A DNA stretch of 50,817 nucleotides, taken from NCBI GenBank assembly GCA_964423615.1, contig CAYRFQ010000048.1:1-50817 (forward strand), read 5' to 3'. The notes under the pieces were generated by a model. That model ran no database searches, was not told the DNA's origin, and worked only from the letters and a program-made list of their open reading frames with translations. This document shows, piece by piece, positions 18,206 through 27,156 of the stretch. Each line of letters opens with the position of its first letter. Within the stretch, counting starts at the first letter, position 1. The stretch is from CAYRFQ01 sp964423615 (GTDB lineage Bacteria > Planctomycetota > Planctomycetia > Gemmatales > Gemmataceae). The translations under genes and the position numbers were made by a program.

Positions 18206-19537
18206 CTAATTGTCTTCTTTCTTCTGTGCCTTGTTCTCAGTTTCCACTTCCTTGATGATGCCCAAAGCTTTGTCGGCGATGTCTGTTCTGTAATACGCTC
18301 CAGAAAACCGAATGGCTTCGACGGCTTCGTAGGCTCGGGCCTTGGCATCGGCAAGGGTGTCGCCAAGTGCCGTAACTCCCAAGACCCGCCCCCCGTCGGT
18401 GTAGACTAAATTGCCGTCGAGCCGAGTTCCAGCGTGGAAGACTTTCACGTCCGGCCATCCTGCGACTTCGTCAAGGCCGCTGATGACTTTGTCCTTTTCA
18501 TACTTGCCAGGATATCCACCGCTGGCCATGACGACACAAACAGCCGGACGCAAGTCCCACTCGAGAGTTTGGCCTTCCCACTCGTCGAGGCGACTCTCGG
18601 CGATGGCCTGAAGGAGTGGCAGGAGATCGGTTTGCAACCGCATCAAGAGAGGTTGGATTTCTGGATCACCGAAACGGCAATTGAATTCGAGGACGCGCGG
18701 ACCTTGGTTCGTCACCATGATGCCTGCATACAGGACGCCCTGGAAAGGGGTGCGTCGGCGCTTCATGGCGTGGACGGTTGCAACGAGGATACGAGAGTCG
18801 GCGACGTTTAAGAGTTGCGGAGTGAGGATGGGTGCCGGACAGTAGGCACCCATTCCGCCGGTGTTGGGGCCTTGGTCTCCATCGAAGATCTGTTTGTGAT
18901 CCTGCGTTGGTTCCATCGGAATGATCGTGCGACCGCCAACCAAGGCCAACAGACTCACTTCTTCGCCTTGCAGTCGCTTTTCCACAACCACACTTCGTCC
19001 CACTTCCAGCCCGAACTCTTCTCGCACCATGATTCGATCAACGGCGGCCATGGCCTCTTTGGGCGTGGAGCAAACGATCACTCCTTTGCCGGCAGCGAGC
19101 CCGTCGGCCTTGACCACGACGGGATACTCACGAGTTTCGATATAGCTCTTCGCGGCCGCGGGGTGATCGAACGCCCGAAATTCGGCAGTGGGCACGTTGG
19201 CATCGAGCATCACTTGTTTGGCAAAGACCTTCCTCGCTTCGAGTTGGGCAGCGGCTTTCGTCGGACCAAAGACCCGGAGTCCTTCTTTTTGAAAGAGATC
19301 GACAAGGCCGTTCGCGAGTGGTTCCTCCGGCCCAACGACTGTCAGGTCGATCTTTTCTCGCTTGGCGAAACGGACGAGAGTATCAAAGTCACGCACATCG
19401 ATGTCGACATTCGTTCCGTCTTTCGCGGTCCCTGCATTGCCCGGAGCGCAAAAGACAGTCTCCGCCAGGGGGGATTGCGCTAGTTTCCAAACCAGGGCAT
19501 GCTCGCGCCCACCTTTCCCAACGACCAAGACTTTCAT
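18206..19537 (-). CDS. purD: Phosphoribosylamine-glycine ligase (GAR synthetase)
   Basis: 443 residues, normal for the family. Joins glycine to 5-phosphoribosylamine with ATP, second step of de novo purine synthesis, cytoplasmic. Full ATP-grasp layout: N-terminal 'VLVVGKGGREHALVWKL', 'VVGPEEPLANGLVD', 'VVKADGLAAGKGV', 'GPNTGGMGAYCPAP', 'LEFNCRFGDPEIQ', and the C-terminal domain with 'SGGYPGKYEKD'. Start has GGGAG in AAGGGAGAGATCC just upstream. Monocistronic here, unlike the pur clusters of many other bacteria. A long perfect hairpin lies 140-205 bp upstream. C-terminus is lysine/glutamate-rich and ends 'AQKKEDN'. Confidence 0.97.
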   Translation of the reverse strand: MKVLVVGKGGREHALVWKLAQSPLAETVFCAPGNAGTAKDGTNVDIDVRDFDTLVRFAKREKIDLTVVGPEEPLANGLVDLFQKEGLRVFGPTKAAAQLEARKVFAKQVMLDANVPTAEFRAFDHPAAAKSYIETREYPVVVKADGLAAGKGVIVCSTPKEAMAAVDRIMVREEFGLEVGRSVVVEKRLQGEEVSLLALVGGRTIIPMEPTQDHKQIFDGDQGPNTGGMGAYCPAPILTPQLLNVADSRILVATVHAMKRRRTPFQGVLYAGIMVTNQGPRVLEFNCRFGDPEIQPLLMRLQTDLLPLLQAIAESRLDEWEGQTLEWDLRPAVCVVMASGGYPGKYEKDKVISGLDEVAGWPDVKVFHAGTRLDGNLVYTDGGRVLGVTALGDTLADAKARAYEAVEAIRFSGAYYRTDIADKALGIIKEVETENKAQKKEDN

Positions 19538-19678
19538 GGATCTCTCCCTTCGAATAGGGCGTCTGGTTGTTTTCTGTTTCGAGTCGGTAGCCGTGAAGTG
19601 CCGACGGCGGGAACTGGCTGGGTGAGTTCACTGCCTTGGTTGGGCTGGGTGGAGTTGTCGATGGAATTCGGTTCCCGA

Positions 19679-19741
19679 GACACACCCGAAACGCCTATGG
19701 TCGGTCTGACTTCTTCCTCTCACTGGCGTTTCGGGTGTGTC
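19679..19741. other. 17-bp perfect palindromic hairpin upstream of purD
   Basis: Bases 19679-19695 (GACACACCCGAAACGCC) are the exact reverse complement of 19725-19741, with a 29-nt loop. It sits between purD and the small CxxC gene, both minus strand: it may terminate the upstream gene or lie in the purD leader. No gene is supported elsewhere in 19538-19965. Confidence 0.7.
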
Positions 19742-19965
19742 CGAAGGCTTGTGAACTCGACAGAGCAACCCTGGCCGACTCCAAATTTCTAGAAGCACTT
19801 ATTTTACGACATTCAGAAAGGCCTGGCAGTTCACTTGGTGACAGGTTGGGTGAAAATGAGAGGAGCTACACGTTCAGCGCGTGACCGAAACAAAAAACGA
19901 ACGCGTAACTCCTCCGTGAGTCCATCTGGCGGGATTCGATGAACGGAGAGGCGGGGCCAAGACTG

Positions 19966-20223
19966 TTATAGCTGCGACATCATTTCCTTGGCCAAGTCCC
20001 CGAGAGTTTCCTCGGTGACATGGACCGCTTCGCCACACCACGGACACGGAATGTCACCATGCTCCATGAGAGCATGAAAAATCATGTCTTCAAACGTCCC
20101 ACCGTCTCCCAAACCGAACCAAGGCCCGTCTTCGAACATCCGGTCGAGGACTTCGAGAGCTGGCGTATCGGGAGACGCAGCAAATCGAGCAGAACAGTGA
20201 GAGCAGTAGAGTTCGACTTGCAT
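19966..20223 (-). CDS. Small protein with two CxxC pairs (zinc-ribbon-like)
   Basis: 85 residues. C7-x-x-C10 near the N-terminus ('YCSHCSARF') and C60-x-x-C63 ('IPCPWCGEAV') near the C-terminus, separated by ~50 residues that include an acidic/glycine stretch ('DGPWFGLGDGGTFED'). This spacing suggests a zinc ribbon with a long insert, a small scaffold or nucleic-acid/protein-binding module. Start at 20223 has AAGGAGG at ideal distance; the frame remains open farther upstream without support. No family recognised. The strong ribosome binding site and good codon bias argue that it is real. Confidence 0.75.
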   Translation of the reverse strand: MQVELYCSHCSARFAASPDTPALEVLDRMFEDGPWFGLGDGGTFEDMIFHALMEHGDIPCPWCGEAVHVTEETLGDLAKEMMSQL

Positions 20224-20909
20224 TGAGAACCTCCTTGATTTGTCAACAGGAAATGAAAGTTGAGAAATACCAAGAGCAAGTGCAATACCAATTTCCAAGA
20301 ATTCATCGAAAGCTCTTGTTTTCTTGCTGTAAATCCCGCAATGGTAGTGACTTAAGACTCCTTGGTCGATTGAAGGAACCACTCAAATGAAGGTTGAGGG
20401 AGAGCTGTTGGGTTGTAAGAATGTGTCAATTTCGCCCACGATTGTACAAATGTGAACTCCCATCTTACAAAGGAGCCGGGTAGAGTTCGAAAGGTTCACT
20501 CCTGAAGTAAGCCATGCGAAGGTTGCAGGCGGGTGGCTGGTCAGTGCCTGTTCGGGAATCGAGGGTCGCAACCCATCCCGAAGAAGAGCATTCTTGTCGA
20601 GGTCCCCTCTTGGTAAAACCAAACGACGTCTCTACACTGACGTAGGGATGGGGACACTTCACTTGTGTTTGATTGGCCGATCGCTTCTTCGATTTTCTAC
20701 TTGTAGCTTCCGTTTCGCGAACATCACTTTCACACAGGAAACCAAAGAAGGTCACCCAAGTTTCACGGACTGGCCACACAATGGTTAATCAAGCGGCATT
20801 CCTTTCTCTCTGACCGTCCCTTCTAGGAGCTTCGATTACTTTACCAGGAGAGACCTAAGAGCAACCTCTCTTGTCACACATCGGTTCGACTTAACACACA
20901 GGAAATTTC
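20224..20909. other. Intergenic region between divergent genes
   Basis: About 690 bp with no gene that I can support; small open frames on both strands lack ribosome binding sites and family motifs. It must contain promoters for the CxxC gene (leftward) and the large membrane protein (rightward). AGGAAA precedes the ATG at 20910. Confidence 0.4.
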
Positions 20910-23384
20910 ATGGCCACGACAGAACGACCTGAGCAATTCCCGATGCAATCGCACAGCGTCTCATCACCGACCAATGGCTCCGAGACAGTGGGGGCACGGC
21001 GAACGAGTCTCACGCTTCGAATTTTGAGTATCCTCGTGCAGTTCATTATCGTCGCTGGGGTCGTGGCTGGGCTCCTCCACCTCATGCCGCAAGAATTCCT
21101 GGGGCCGAAGTTCCCGACGTGGTTCGCCACACTCAAGTTCGCGTTCCACTTTAACGACCTTACTGCGTGGATCTTCCTTGGCGTTGTGGCTCTCTTTGCT
21201 GCGTTGTCGCTCTACATTGCTGCCATGGTTTCGATCCTGGCTGCGGCCATTTATGGAATCTACAAGGGCAGTGGTATCGTCTTTGGGGGCGTCTTGGTTG
21301 GAGCCATCTTCGCTTACCTGGGACGAATGGTGTTTGGGCGAAAGCCAGAAGAGGGGGAGGCCGAAAAACGAGTCGGATTTTACGCCGTTTTGCGGAGTGC
21401 ACTCGGCCAATTCGCTCCGTATGCCTCTGTTGTGGGCGGTAAGTCGGGACCGAGTCTGCCGAGTTATGTCGTCGCAACGTTCTTGGGAACGATCCCAATT
21501 GCGCTGGTTTGTATTGCCACAGGGCTTGCGCTTGGGAGTGTTTACCGCCCCGACCAGTTGGGAACTTACAAGGTGATGGTTCCGGTAGGGTTGTTGTTCT
21601 TGTTGCCGTTGGCGTTCCGGAGTCTGTTGCCCGAGAAATCGAGTGTTCCCCCGATTGTCGTTTGGGGCGTGATTGTTTTGTTATTCGGAGGGGTCGTGGC
21701 GGGCTATTACTTCGTCAAGATCGCACCACTCTCGCAAGTGGAAACGGTGACGGAAATAGCAGTCCAAGAGTTCCCGAACGATCGATACCCCGACGACCCT
21801 GAAACTCGGAGTGTCCACTTCGGCAAGTTCAACGGGCGTAAGCTCGTTCTCAAGCAGCACGAAGACAACAAGACCCACTTCGATTTTGTGCTCGAACCAC
21901 TCGAGGGGAACGACCACATCGCAACGATCACTTTCAAAGACATTGACGCGAGCTTGTATGCCGTCAATGCTCCGAAGTGGACCCGGGACGATCCCAACTT
22001 GCTACGGATTGCGTTGGTCGATCGCGAATGGAACCGACAGCAGTGCCAGTTCTACGTCCAAGAGTTTGGCGACAAGAAGGCCGACGGCATCGTTCAGATC
22101 GAGACAACCGACACCAAGAACTGGGAGAAGAACAAACTCGTAGTCGCGAGTCTGGCTCGGAACTGCCTGAACGCTGGGCTTTGGGAGGTCATACTCTATA
22201 CGACGGAAGACGGTCGAAAGAAGATGTACTATCACGGATGGTTCCAGTTCCCAATGGGGCACTACGCCCAGTTGTTTGAACACAACCTCAATGATGGTGC
22301 CGATGAAAAACAGATTACTTACGGACTCTTTCCGTGGGACAATCGTTGGCAGCTCGAACACTGGGTCGATCCAACAGGGACGGTGCTCGACGGCGAAACC
22401 CTCAACAAGCTCCGGACGTTTAAGGATAACGACGTCAAAGAAGTCAAAGTGACATTCCGTGGCGACGAGAAGATCTTCGCGATGGGCAATCAGGTCGGCA
22501 AGCACAAGAACATCATGGCCCACAACTTACGCCATTGGAGCGATTTTTACGACGGACGTGTGGTGCGGTTCTCGACGTTCATCAAACCTGGTATGTATCA
22601 AGTCGACATCCCATGGAACAACGACTTTTGGCGAATGAGCCAACATCCTACCACGGCCATCCTACGGAAGATCACTCCCAAGGCCGCGGAGGACGATCGT
22701 TACAAAGACAAGACCTTCTTTGAGCTGGAATTGGCGTTCAGCAGCAAATACCTGGAAGCCTCTTCAGAAGAGCAAGCGGACGATGATGAAGAAAATGACG
22801 AGGACGGAGACGATCATTTCGCGGCCTTCGAAGCGATGACCGAGGAACAAAATTACTTCGAAGTCCTTCGCCAGGCTGGGGTGAAAGAACGCCTCCGATT
22901 CATCATTAGTGGCTTCACGCTGGACCCCGAGAACACCGGCGAACCACTCGACGTCGCGAAACTCCCCACTCACAAATACAACCAAGGGTTCTATCGTCCA
23001 ATGGGCATTGGTGTCCCGCCGTTCTATCAGGACTATACAAAGCTCAAGGACAATCCGCCCCAAAAGGAACCCTACTTTAGTGTCTTGTTGGATCAAAACG
23101 ATCGGTGGATCGACCACCACGTTTTTGGCATCGATGGACCGGTGATGCATCGCGACGAACAGGATCCCACGCTTTTGCATTTGTACATGCTGTCGTACGA
23201 GCGACACACATTGATTGGGCACTGGACATTGAAGCTGCCAACGGAATGGGTTCCGGTATCGAGAATTCAAGGTGAGGAAGATGAACCGGTCGATGCCGGT
23301 GGCGAACCGAAGGTGGAACCCGAAGGGGTGTTGCCTCAGGCCGTTCGTCCCAAAGTGGGAACCTCACCTGTACTTAAAAACTGA
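20910..23384 (+). CDS. Large membrane protein: VTT-like multi-helix N-terminal part and long soluble C-terminal domain
   Basis: 824 residues. The first ~280 contain about six membrane segments (~36-60, ~85-145 as two or three helices, ~185-215, ~225-242, ~252-280). The segment 'LPSYVVATFLGTIPIALV' with a preceding helix rich in small residues resembles the re-entrant/VTT region of DedA/TVP38 proteins; this is tentative. Residues ~280-824 are soluble, full of Trp, Asp and charged residues ('LRHWSDFYDGRVVRFSTFIKPG', shortened here), with an acidic run at ~618-635 (ADDDEENDEDGDDH). No known enzymatic motif is visible. A perfect 21-bp hairpin 6 bp after the stop separates it from the cysteine dioxygenase gene. 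Function unknown. Confidence 0.7.
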   Translation: MATTERPEQFPMQSHSVSSPTNGSETVGARRTSLTLRILSILVQFIIVAGVVAGLLHLMPQEFLGPKFPTWFATLKFAFHFNDLTAWIFLGVVALFAALSLYIAAMVSILAAAIYGIYKGSGIVFGGVLVGAIFAYLGRMVFGRKPEEGEAEKRVGFYAVLRSALGQFAPYASVVGGKSGPSLPSYVVATFLGTIPIALVCIATGLALGSVYRPDQLGTYKVMVPVGLLFLLPLAFRSLLPEKSSVPPIVVWGVIVLLFGGVVAGYYFVKIAPLSQVETVTEIAVQEFPNDRYPDDPETRSVHFGKFNGRKLVLKQHEDNKTHFDFVLEPLEGNDHIATITFKDIDASLYAVNAPKWTRDDPNLLRIALVDREWNRQQCQFYVQEFGDKKADGIVQIETTDTKNWEKNKLVVASLARNCLNAGLWEVILYTTEDGRKKMYYHGWFQFPMGHYAQLFEHNLNDGADEKQITYGLFPWDNRWQLEHWVDPTGTVLDGETLNKLRTFKDNDVKEVKVTFRGDEKIFAMGNQVGKHKNIMAHNLRHWSDFYDGRVVRFSTFIKPGMYQVDIPWNNDFWRMSQHPTTAILRKITPKAAEDDRYKDKTFFELELAFSSKYLEASSEEQADDDEENDEDGDDHFAAFEAMTEEQNYFEVLRQAGVKERLRFIISGFTLDPENTGEPLDVAKLPTHKYNQGFYRPMGIGVPPFYQDYTKLKDNPPQKEPYFSVLLDQNDRWIDHHVFGIDGPVMHRDEQDPTLLHLYMLSYERHTLIGHWTLKLPTEWVPVSRIQGEEDEPVDAGGEPKVEPEGVLPQAVRPKVGTSPVLKN

Positions 23385-23390
23385 TCGACA

Positions 23391-23448
23391 AAAGTCAGAG
23401 TCAGGAAGGCAGGTGGACGAACTTGTTTGCCTTCCTGACTCTGACTTT
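23391..23448. terminator. 21-bp perfect hairpin terminator
   Basis: Bases 23391-23411 (begin AAAGTCAGAG) are the exact reverse complement of 23428-23448 (end CTCTGACTTT), with a 16-nt loop. The A-tract/T-tract ends make it work as an intrinsic terminator in either direction. It lies between the membrane protein stop and the ATG at 23481. Confidence 0.85.
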
Positions 23449-23480
23449 CTACTTCTGCCTTTCTTTGAGGAACAACGACG

Positions 23481-24023
23481 ATGATCAGTGTTGGCAGCGA
23501 GATATTTGCCCAACTCGATTGTTATACCGACCGGATACCACTCGAGGTGTTGGTCCAGTGGCTCCACAGCACCTCCCTGGGCGTCGAGGAGGTCGGTTCG
23601 TATTTGCGCTTCCACTCCGACCGTTACATGCGGAACTTGATGTATTACGGTCCGGCCTATCAGGCGTTGGTGCTTTGTTGGAGGAACGGCCAGCGGAGTC
23701 CTATCCACGATCACATCGGATCCAGTTGTGGGGTGAAAGTTCTCAGAGGTACCGCCCTGGAGACCGTCTTTGAAACGGGACCCAACGGCATGATCTACCC
23801 TTCGCGAACGATGATTCTCGAAGAGGGAAGCATCACTGGCTCGCAAGATAACGACATTCACCAAGTTTCTAACTTGCAAGCGGAAGATGCCGACCTCGTC
23901 ACGCTTCACATCTATTCCCCTGCACTCTACACAATGAACATCTATTCGCTTCTCGACGGAAACGTCAATCGGTTTGATGACCCGGTCAACGACGAGTTTG
24001 TCGTTGGGGGAGCAGGGATCTAG
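23481..24023 (+). CDS. Cysteine dioxygenase (type I, cupin fold)
   Basis: 180 residues. Oxidises L-cysteine to cysteine sulfinate with O2 and Fe(II); cytoplasmic sulfur-amino-acid catabolism. Iron ligands H76 and H78 in 'SPIHDHIGSSCGVKVLRG' and H127 in 'DIHQVSN' are present. C83 sits five residues after H78, exactly where the eukaryotic enzyme has the cysteine of the Cys-Tyr cofactor, and 'TLHIYSP' (H143, Y145) matches the His/Tyr part of the catalytic triad, so a C83-Y145 crosslink is possible; many bacterial homologues lack this cysteine. GAGG lies upstream of the ATG. Followed on the same strand by two unknown genes. Related thiol dioxygenases cannot be fully excluded. Confidence 0.88.
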   Translation: MISVGSEIFAQLDCYTDRIPLEVLVQWLHSTSLGVEEVGSYLRFHSDRYMRNLMYYGPAYQALVLCWRNGQRSPIHDHIGSSCGVKVLRGTALETVFETGPNGMIYPSRTMILEEGSITGSQDNDIHQVSNLQAEDADLVTLHIYSPALYTMNIYSLLDGNVNRFDDPVNDEFVVGGAGI

Positions 24024-24124
24024 GAAGGAAAGCCGTTGCTCTTCCAGGCTTGTAGATTTCGATCGGATAGACCAAACTCATGGAAAGTGACTGTGCCAGT
24101 TTAATGGATCGAAGGAGAGCCACT

Positions 24125-25408
24125 GTGGGAATCGATTTAGCTTTGACCGGTCGGTACGACACGAATCAGTACATTTCCCCAATCGATTGGCTTCGCGCGG
24201 CCCAACGTTGGCTCCAAACCAACGCCTCGAACAGCATTGGAGGTCAGGGTGTTGGCAAAAACCATGAGGACCACGATACGCTCTTCATTGCGAGCTACAT
24301 CGATATGCAGACGGAATTCTCCATTCCCCAAGAAGGAATGGTCCACTTTTCTGGGCGTACATCCTCGGTTGGACCAGGATACCATGCCCATCTGGTCGAT
24401 CTGTGCAAGCAGTTGGCAACTGACACAGGTGTGACCTGGGAAGAAATCAATGATGAAACGGGCTACTTCGAGACCGGCCATTTTCAAAATGTTCAGGAGA
24501 ATATGCTCGGGTGGTTGGGAAACTTGGCCGCTGCCGTTGCCGAACGTCTTGATGAAGATTATCAGGAATTGCGAGTCTGCATGGGCTTCAACTACAGCTT
24601 TCCGAACGAAGAAGGTGTACTGACGCCCCTTGGGCCGAGACAAACACAATGGTGGAAGGCCGTCGCCGAGAACCCTCGAACGGGAAGTGACTTCTTCGCG
24701 TGGTTCGAACAAGGACTGGGGGCCAACTATCATTTGGGGCGAGCGTTGTGGCTCATGTGGAACGACATCCGCTGGCGCGAGCCGTTTGATGACGACGAGA
24801 AAGCTCTGTGGGCGCAAACCTACGACGCTCTCAAGAAAGCCTACGAACTCGACCCGACGATGGAACTACCTTGGCGTGAATGGTCGGAGTTGTTCGACTT
24901 TGTCGGGAGCAAGGATTACGATCTGTGGGACACCGTGGGAGACCGCGCCGACGACATCGACCCCGACGAGCGGCTGATCGGGTACCGGAGAAGCTCTGTG
25001 AAAGCCATACTCCCCAACGGTTGGACGGCCACCATACTCGGTGAAACGCAAGAACGGTGGGAAGACGACGGACGGTGGTTCATCTCGGACGACTATTCGC
25101 ACGCAGGTTGGATTACATTGTTGAGCGCTCACGAAGGCAACACGATAACTCCCGAAGAAGGGTTGGCAGACATCGAGGAGCCCGAAGATTCTCTGAAAGA
25201 TTGGTACCACGAAGGGGAAAACGGACTCCTGGGAAAAGCCTACCTGGTCAAGGTCGAAGGAGAAGGCAGCACGTTCTTGTGTTTGCATACGTATTCGGCA
25301 GTGACCAACCACCTGGCGCGCGGACGCTTCTGTTTTGCTGACTTCAGCGGGTTGGAGTGGGCTCTGGAAATGTGGAAGGGACTTGAGCATCCACAAAGTG
25401 ATGACTGA
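24125..25408 (+). CDS. Hypothetical protein, family not recognised
   Basis: 427 residues from GTG 24125, chosen because AAGGAGAG (24112-24119) lies five bases before it; an in-frame ATG at 24080 has no site. No signal peptide or membrane segment, so cytoplasmic. Trp- and acid-rich ('SPIDWLRAAQRWL', 'ALWLMWNDIRW', 'WREWSELFDF', 'DDIDPDERLIGYR'). No catalytic motif that I can name. Begins ~100 bp after the cysteine dioxygenase stop, same strand, and is followed 69 bp later by a small membrane protein. Codon pattern is clearly that of a real gene. Confidence 0.7.
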   Translation: MGIDLALTGRYDTNQYISPIDWLRAAQRWLQTNASNSIGGQGVGKNHEDHDTLFIASYIDMQTEFSIPQEGMVHFSGRTSSVGPGYHAHLVDLCKQLATDTGVTWEEINDETGYFETGHFQNVQENMLGWLGNLAAAVAERLDEDYQELRVCMGFNYSFPNEEGVLTPLGPRQTQWWKAVAENPRTGSDFFAWFEQGLGANYHLGRALWLMWNDIRWREPFDDDEKALWAQTYDALKKAYELDPTMELPWREWSELFDFVGSKDYDLWDTVGDRADDIDPDERLIGYRRSSVKAILPNGWTATILGETQERWEDDGRWFISDDYSHAGWITLLSAHEGNTITPEEGLADIEEPEDSLKDWYHEGENGLLGKAYLVKVEGEGSTFLCLHTYSAVTNHLARGRFCFADFSGLEWALEMWKGLEHPQSDD

Positions 25409-25477
25409 GACCGCACGCCAACGCTCCAAGAGGTGCCGGTGCTCGCTGTCTGTATTCCAGAATCTTGTAGGCTACTC

Positions 25478-25897
25478 ATGATTCGAAAACTACTTGTCCT
25501 TCTGCTTTACGTTGGTGGGATCGCTCAATCCCTGGCGGTGGTGGCGATCTTTTTTCCGTATTCGTGGATGGAACGAATCCACGGTTGGATGCTCGAAGAA
25601 CAAATCTCTGACACAACGATCTTCAGTTATCTGACCCGGTCGCTTTCGATGCTATATGTCGCCTGGGGAGTCGTTTACTTATACATCGTGACGGATGTCG
25701 ATCACTACTTGCGATTCCTTTTGTTTTTGGCACGGCTCAAGATCGTTCTCGGATTCAGCCTGTTGATACTGGACGTGGTGGCAGGAATGCCTTTGCCTTG
25801 GACGCTCTTGGAAGGACCTGGGATTATGATTTTCTCATCCGTGCTCGTTGTGTTGGTGCGAAAGCGGATAGCCGAACTCAAGCACTCGGAAGGCTGA
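25478..25897 (+). CDS. Small four-helix membrane protein, unknown function
   Basis: 139 residues with four likely membrane helices (~5-27, ~54-71, ~77-100, ~110-127) and a basic C-terminus (VRKRIAELKHSEG). The loop after helix 1 contains 'YSWMERIHGWMLEEQISD'. Start at 25478 begins a typical inner-membrane helix 'MIRKLLVLLLYVGGIAQSL'; an upstream in-frame Met (25433) would add a non-hydrophobic tail. Same strand and close to the preceding unknown gene; ends 26 bp from the convergent Nramp gene. I do not recognise the family. Confidence 0.65.
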   Translation: MIRKLLVLLLYVGGIAQSLAVVAIFFPYSWMERIHGWMLEEQISDTTIFSYLTRSLSMLYVAWGVVYLYIVTDVDHYLRFLLFLARLKIVLGFSLLILDVVAGMPLPWTLLEGPGIMIFSSVLVVLVRKRIAELKHSEG

Positions 25898-25923
25898 ATC
25901 TCACCAGAACGTCCCCGAGTCCA

Positions 25924-27156
25924 TCATCCAACCAACTCTCTCACGACCTTCCAGAGGGAAAACAATCCAAGTCCCGCCGCGACCATAACGACAACCGCTC
26001 CCAACACGTTTCCAAGAAGTCCATTCCTGTGATGGCCCATGAGGTCTCTTCGGTTGACCACGACGATCAGAAACCCAGCGACGATGGGAAGCAAGAGCCC
26101 GTTGGCGGCTTGGGCAAGAAGGATTCCTTGGGTCGGTTTCCAGCTCATCGAAGCGAAAAGCGTTCCCGTGACCAGGATGATGATCCAGACGAGATGAAAC
26201 TTCAAGGGTTGTCTGTTTTCCCCGAGATGTTTCCAGCCCAACGCCCCGGCCGTGGCATAGGCCCCAGCCAGAGGAGCCGTGATCGCACTCGTCACGCCAG
26301 CGGAGAATAACCCAACGGCGAAGAACGTTTGCGCCAGCCCTCCGAGTAGCGGTCCCAGTTGTTTCGCCATTTCCACAGCGTTGTCGATGTTCTGGTTCTT
26401 CCCGTAGAATGCCGCGGCAGCGGTCGCGACGACCGCCATCGTGACGAGCCCGCCTAACGTGACAGCTCCGGCAGTATCTGCCCGGGCCTCTGTCAAAGCC
26501 TTGTCGACGTGTGTTGATTTTGGCCATTTCTCACTGACCGCGCTCGCGTGTAGGAATAAGTTGTAAGGCACTACGGTCGTTCCGATCAAAGCCACGACCT
26601 TCAACAGGGAGCCAGGGGGAATGGACACGAAGACCAATCCTCGTCCGATGGCCATGAGATCAGGCTGAGAAATGATCGCCGTGATCAGGAAGACCAAACT
26701 CATGGTCACGACGAGCGCAATCAGGATCCGTTCGAGAATCTTGTAGCTCCCGAGTGCGAGAAGTGCGAACGCCGCGCCACCGACGACCAGAGACCAGAGC
26801 CAAAGTTCGCCACCGAAAATGGCCTGCAAACCCAGAGCAGCTCCAGTGATGTTGCCGAATTGGTAGGCAGCGTTCCCGAAACCAATGGCAACGATGACCA
26901 AACCGACGCAACAAGCCGACACGATCGGATTTGGAAAGGTCGTTCGTAACGCTTCCCCCAGTCCCTCTCGAGTGACCAATCCCAGCCGGGCTGCCATCTC
27001 TTGGAGCACGATCGTTGCCACAACCGAAAAGACGATCGCCCAGAGCAACGCGAATTGAGTCGAGCTTCCAGCGATCGTGGCGGTCGTGATTGTGCCTGGC
27101 CCAATGAACGCTGCCGCGACCAGCAACCCTGGGCCAAAACGCCTGAACCATCCCAT
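25924..27156 (-). CDS. Nramp-family divalent-metal-transporter homologue with altered metal site
   Basis: 410 residues, about eleven membrane helices, inner membrane. The overall sequence follows the Nramp fold: N-terminal 'FGPGLLVAAAFIGPGTITTAT', the long helix 6 region 'ALIGTTVVPYNLFLHAS', and 'FSAGVTSAITAPLAGAYATAG'. In canonical Nramp transporters helix 1 has a DPGN metal-binding motif and helix 6 an (M)PH motif. Here helix 1 reads G-P-G-T (19-22) and helix 6 V-P-Y-N (196-199), so the Asp and Asn ligands and the Met/His are missing. This places it in a divergent Nramp-related clade whose substrate may not be Mn/Fe. Divergently oriented from the DUF1549/DUF1553 gene with 352 bp between. 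Confidence 0.85.
   Translation of the reverse strand: MGWFRRFGPGLLVAAAFIGPGTITTATIAGSSTQFALLWAIVFSVVATIVLQEMAARLGLVTREGLGEALRTTFPNPIVSACCVGLVIVAIGFGNAAYQFGNITGAALGLQAIFGGELWLWSLVVGGAAFALLALGSYKILERILIALVVTMSLVFLITAIISQPDLMAIGRGLVFVSIPPGSLLKVVALIGTTVVPYNLFLHASAVSEKWPKSTHVDKALTEARADTAGAVTLGGLVTMAVVATAAAAFYGKNQNIDNAVEMAKQLGPLLGGLAQTFFAVGLFSAGVTSAITAPLAGAYATAGALGWKHLGENRQPLKFHLVWIIILVTGTLFASMSWKPTQGILLAQAANGLLLPIVAGFLIVVVNRRDLMGHHRNGLLGNVLGAVVVMVAAGLGLFSLWKVVRELVG

Noticed and set aside
17704..18366. 220-codon minus-strand frame between the barrel gene and purD
   Set aside because: Overlaps purD out of frame and the purD terminator; basic, biased composition and no start signal.
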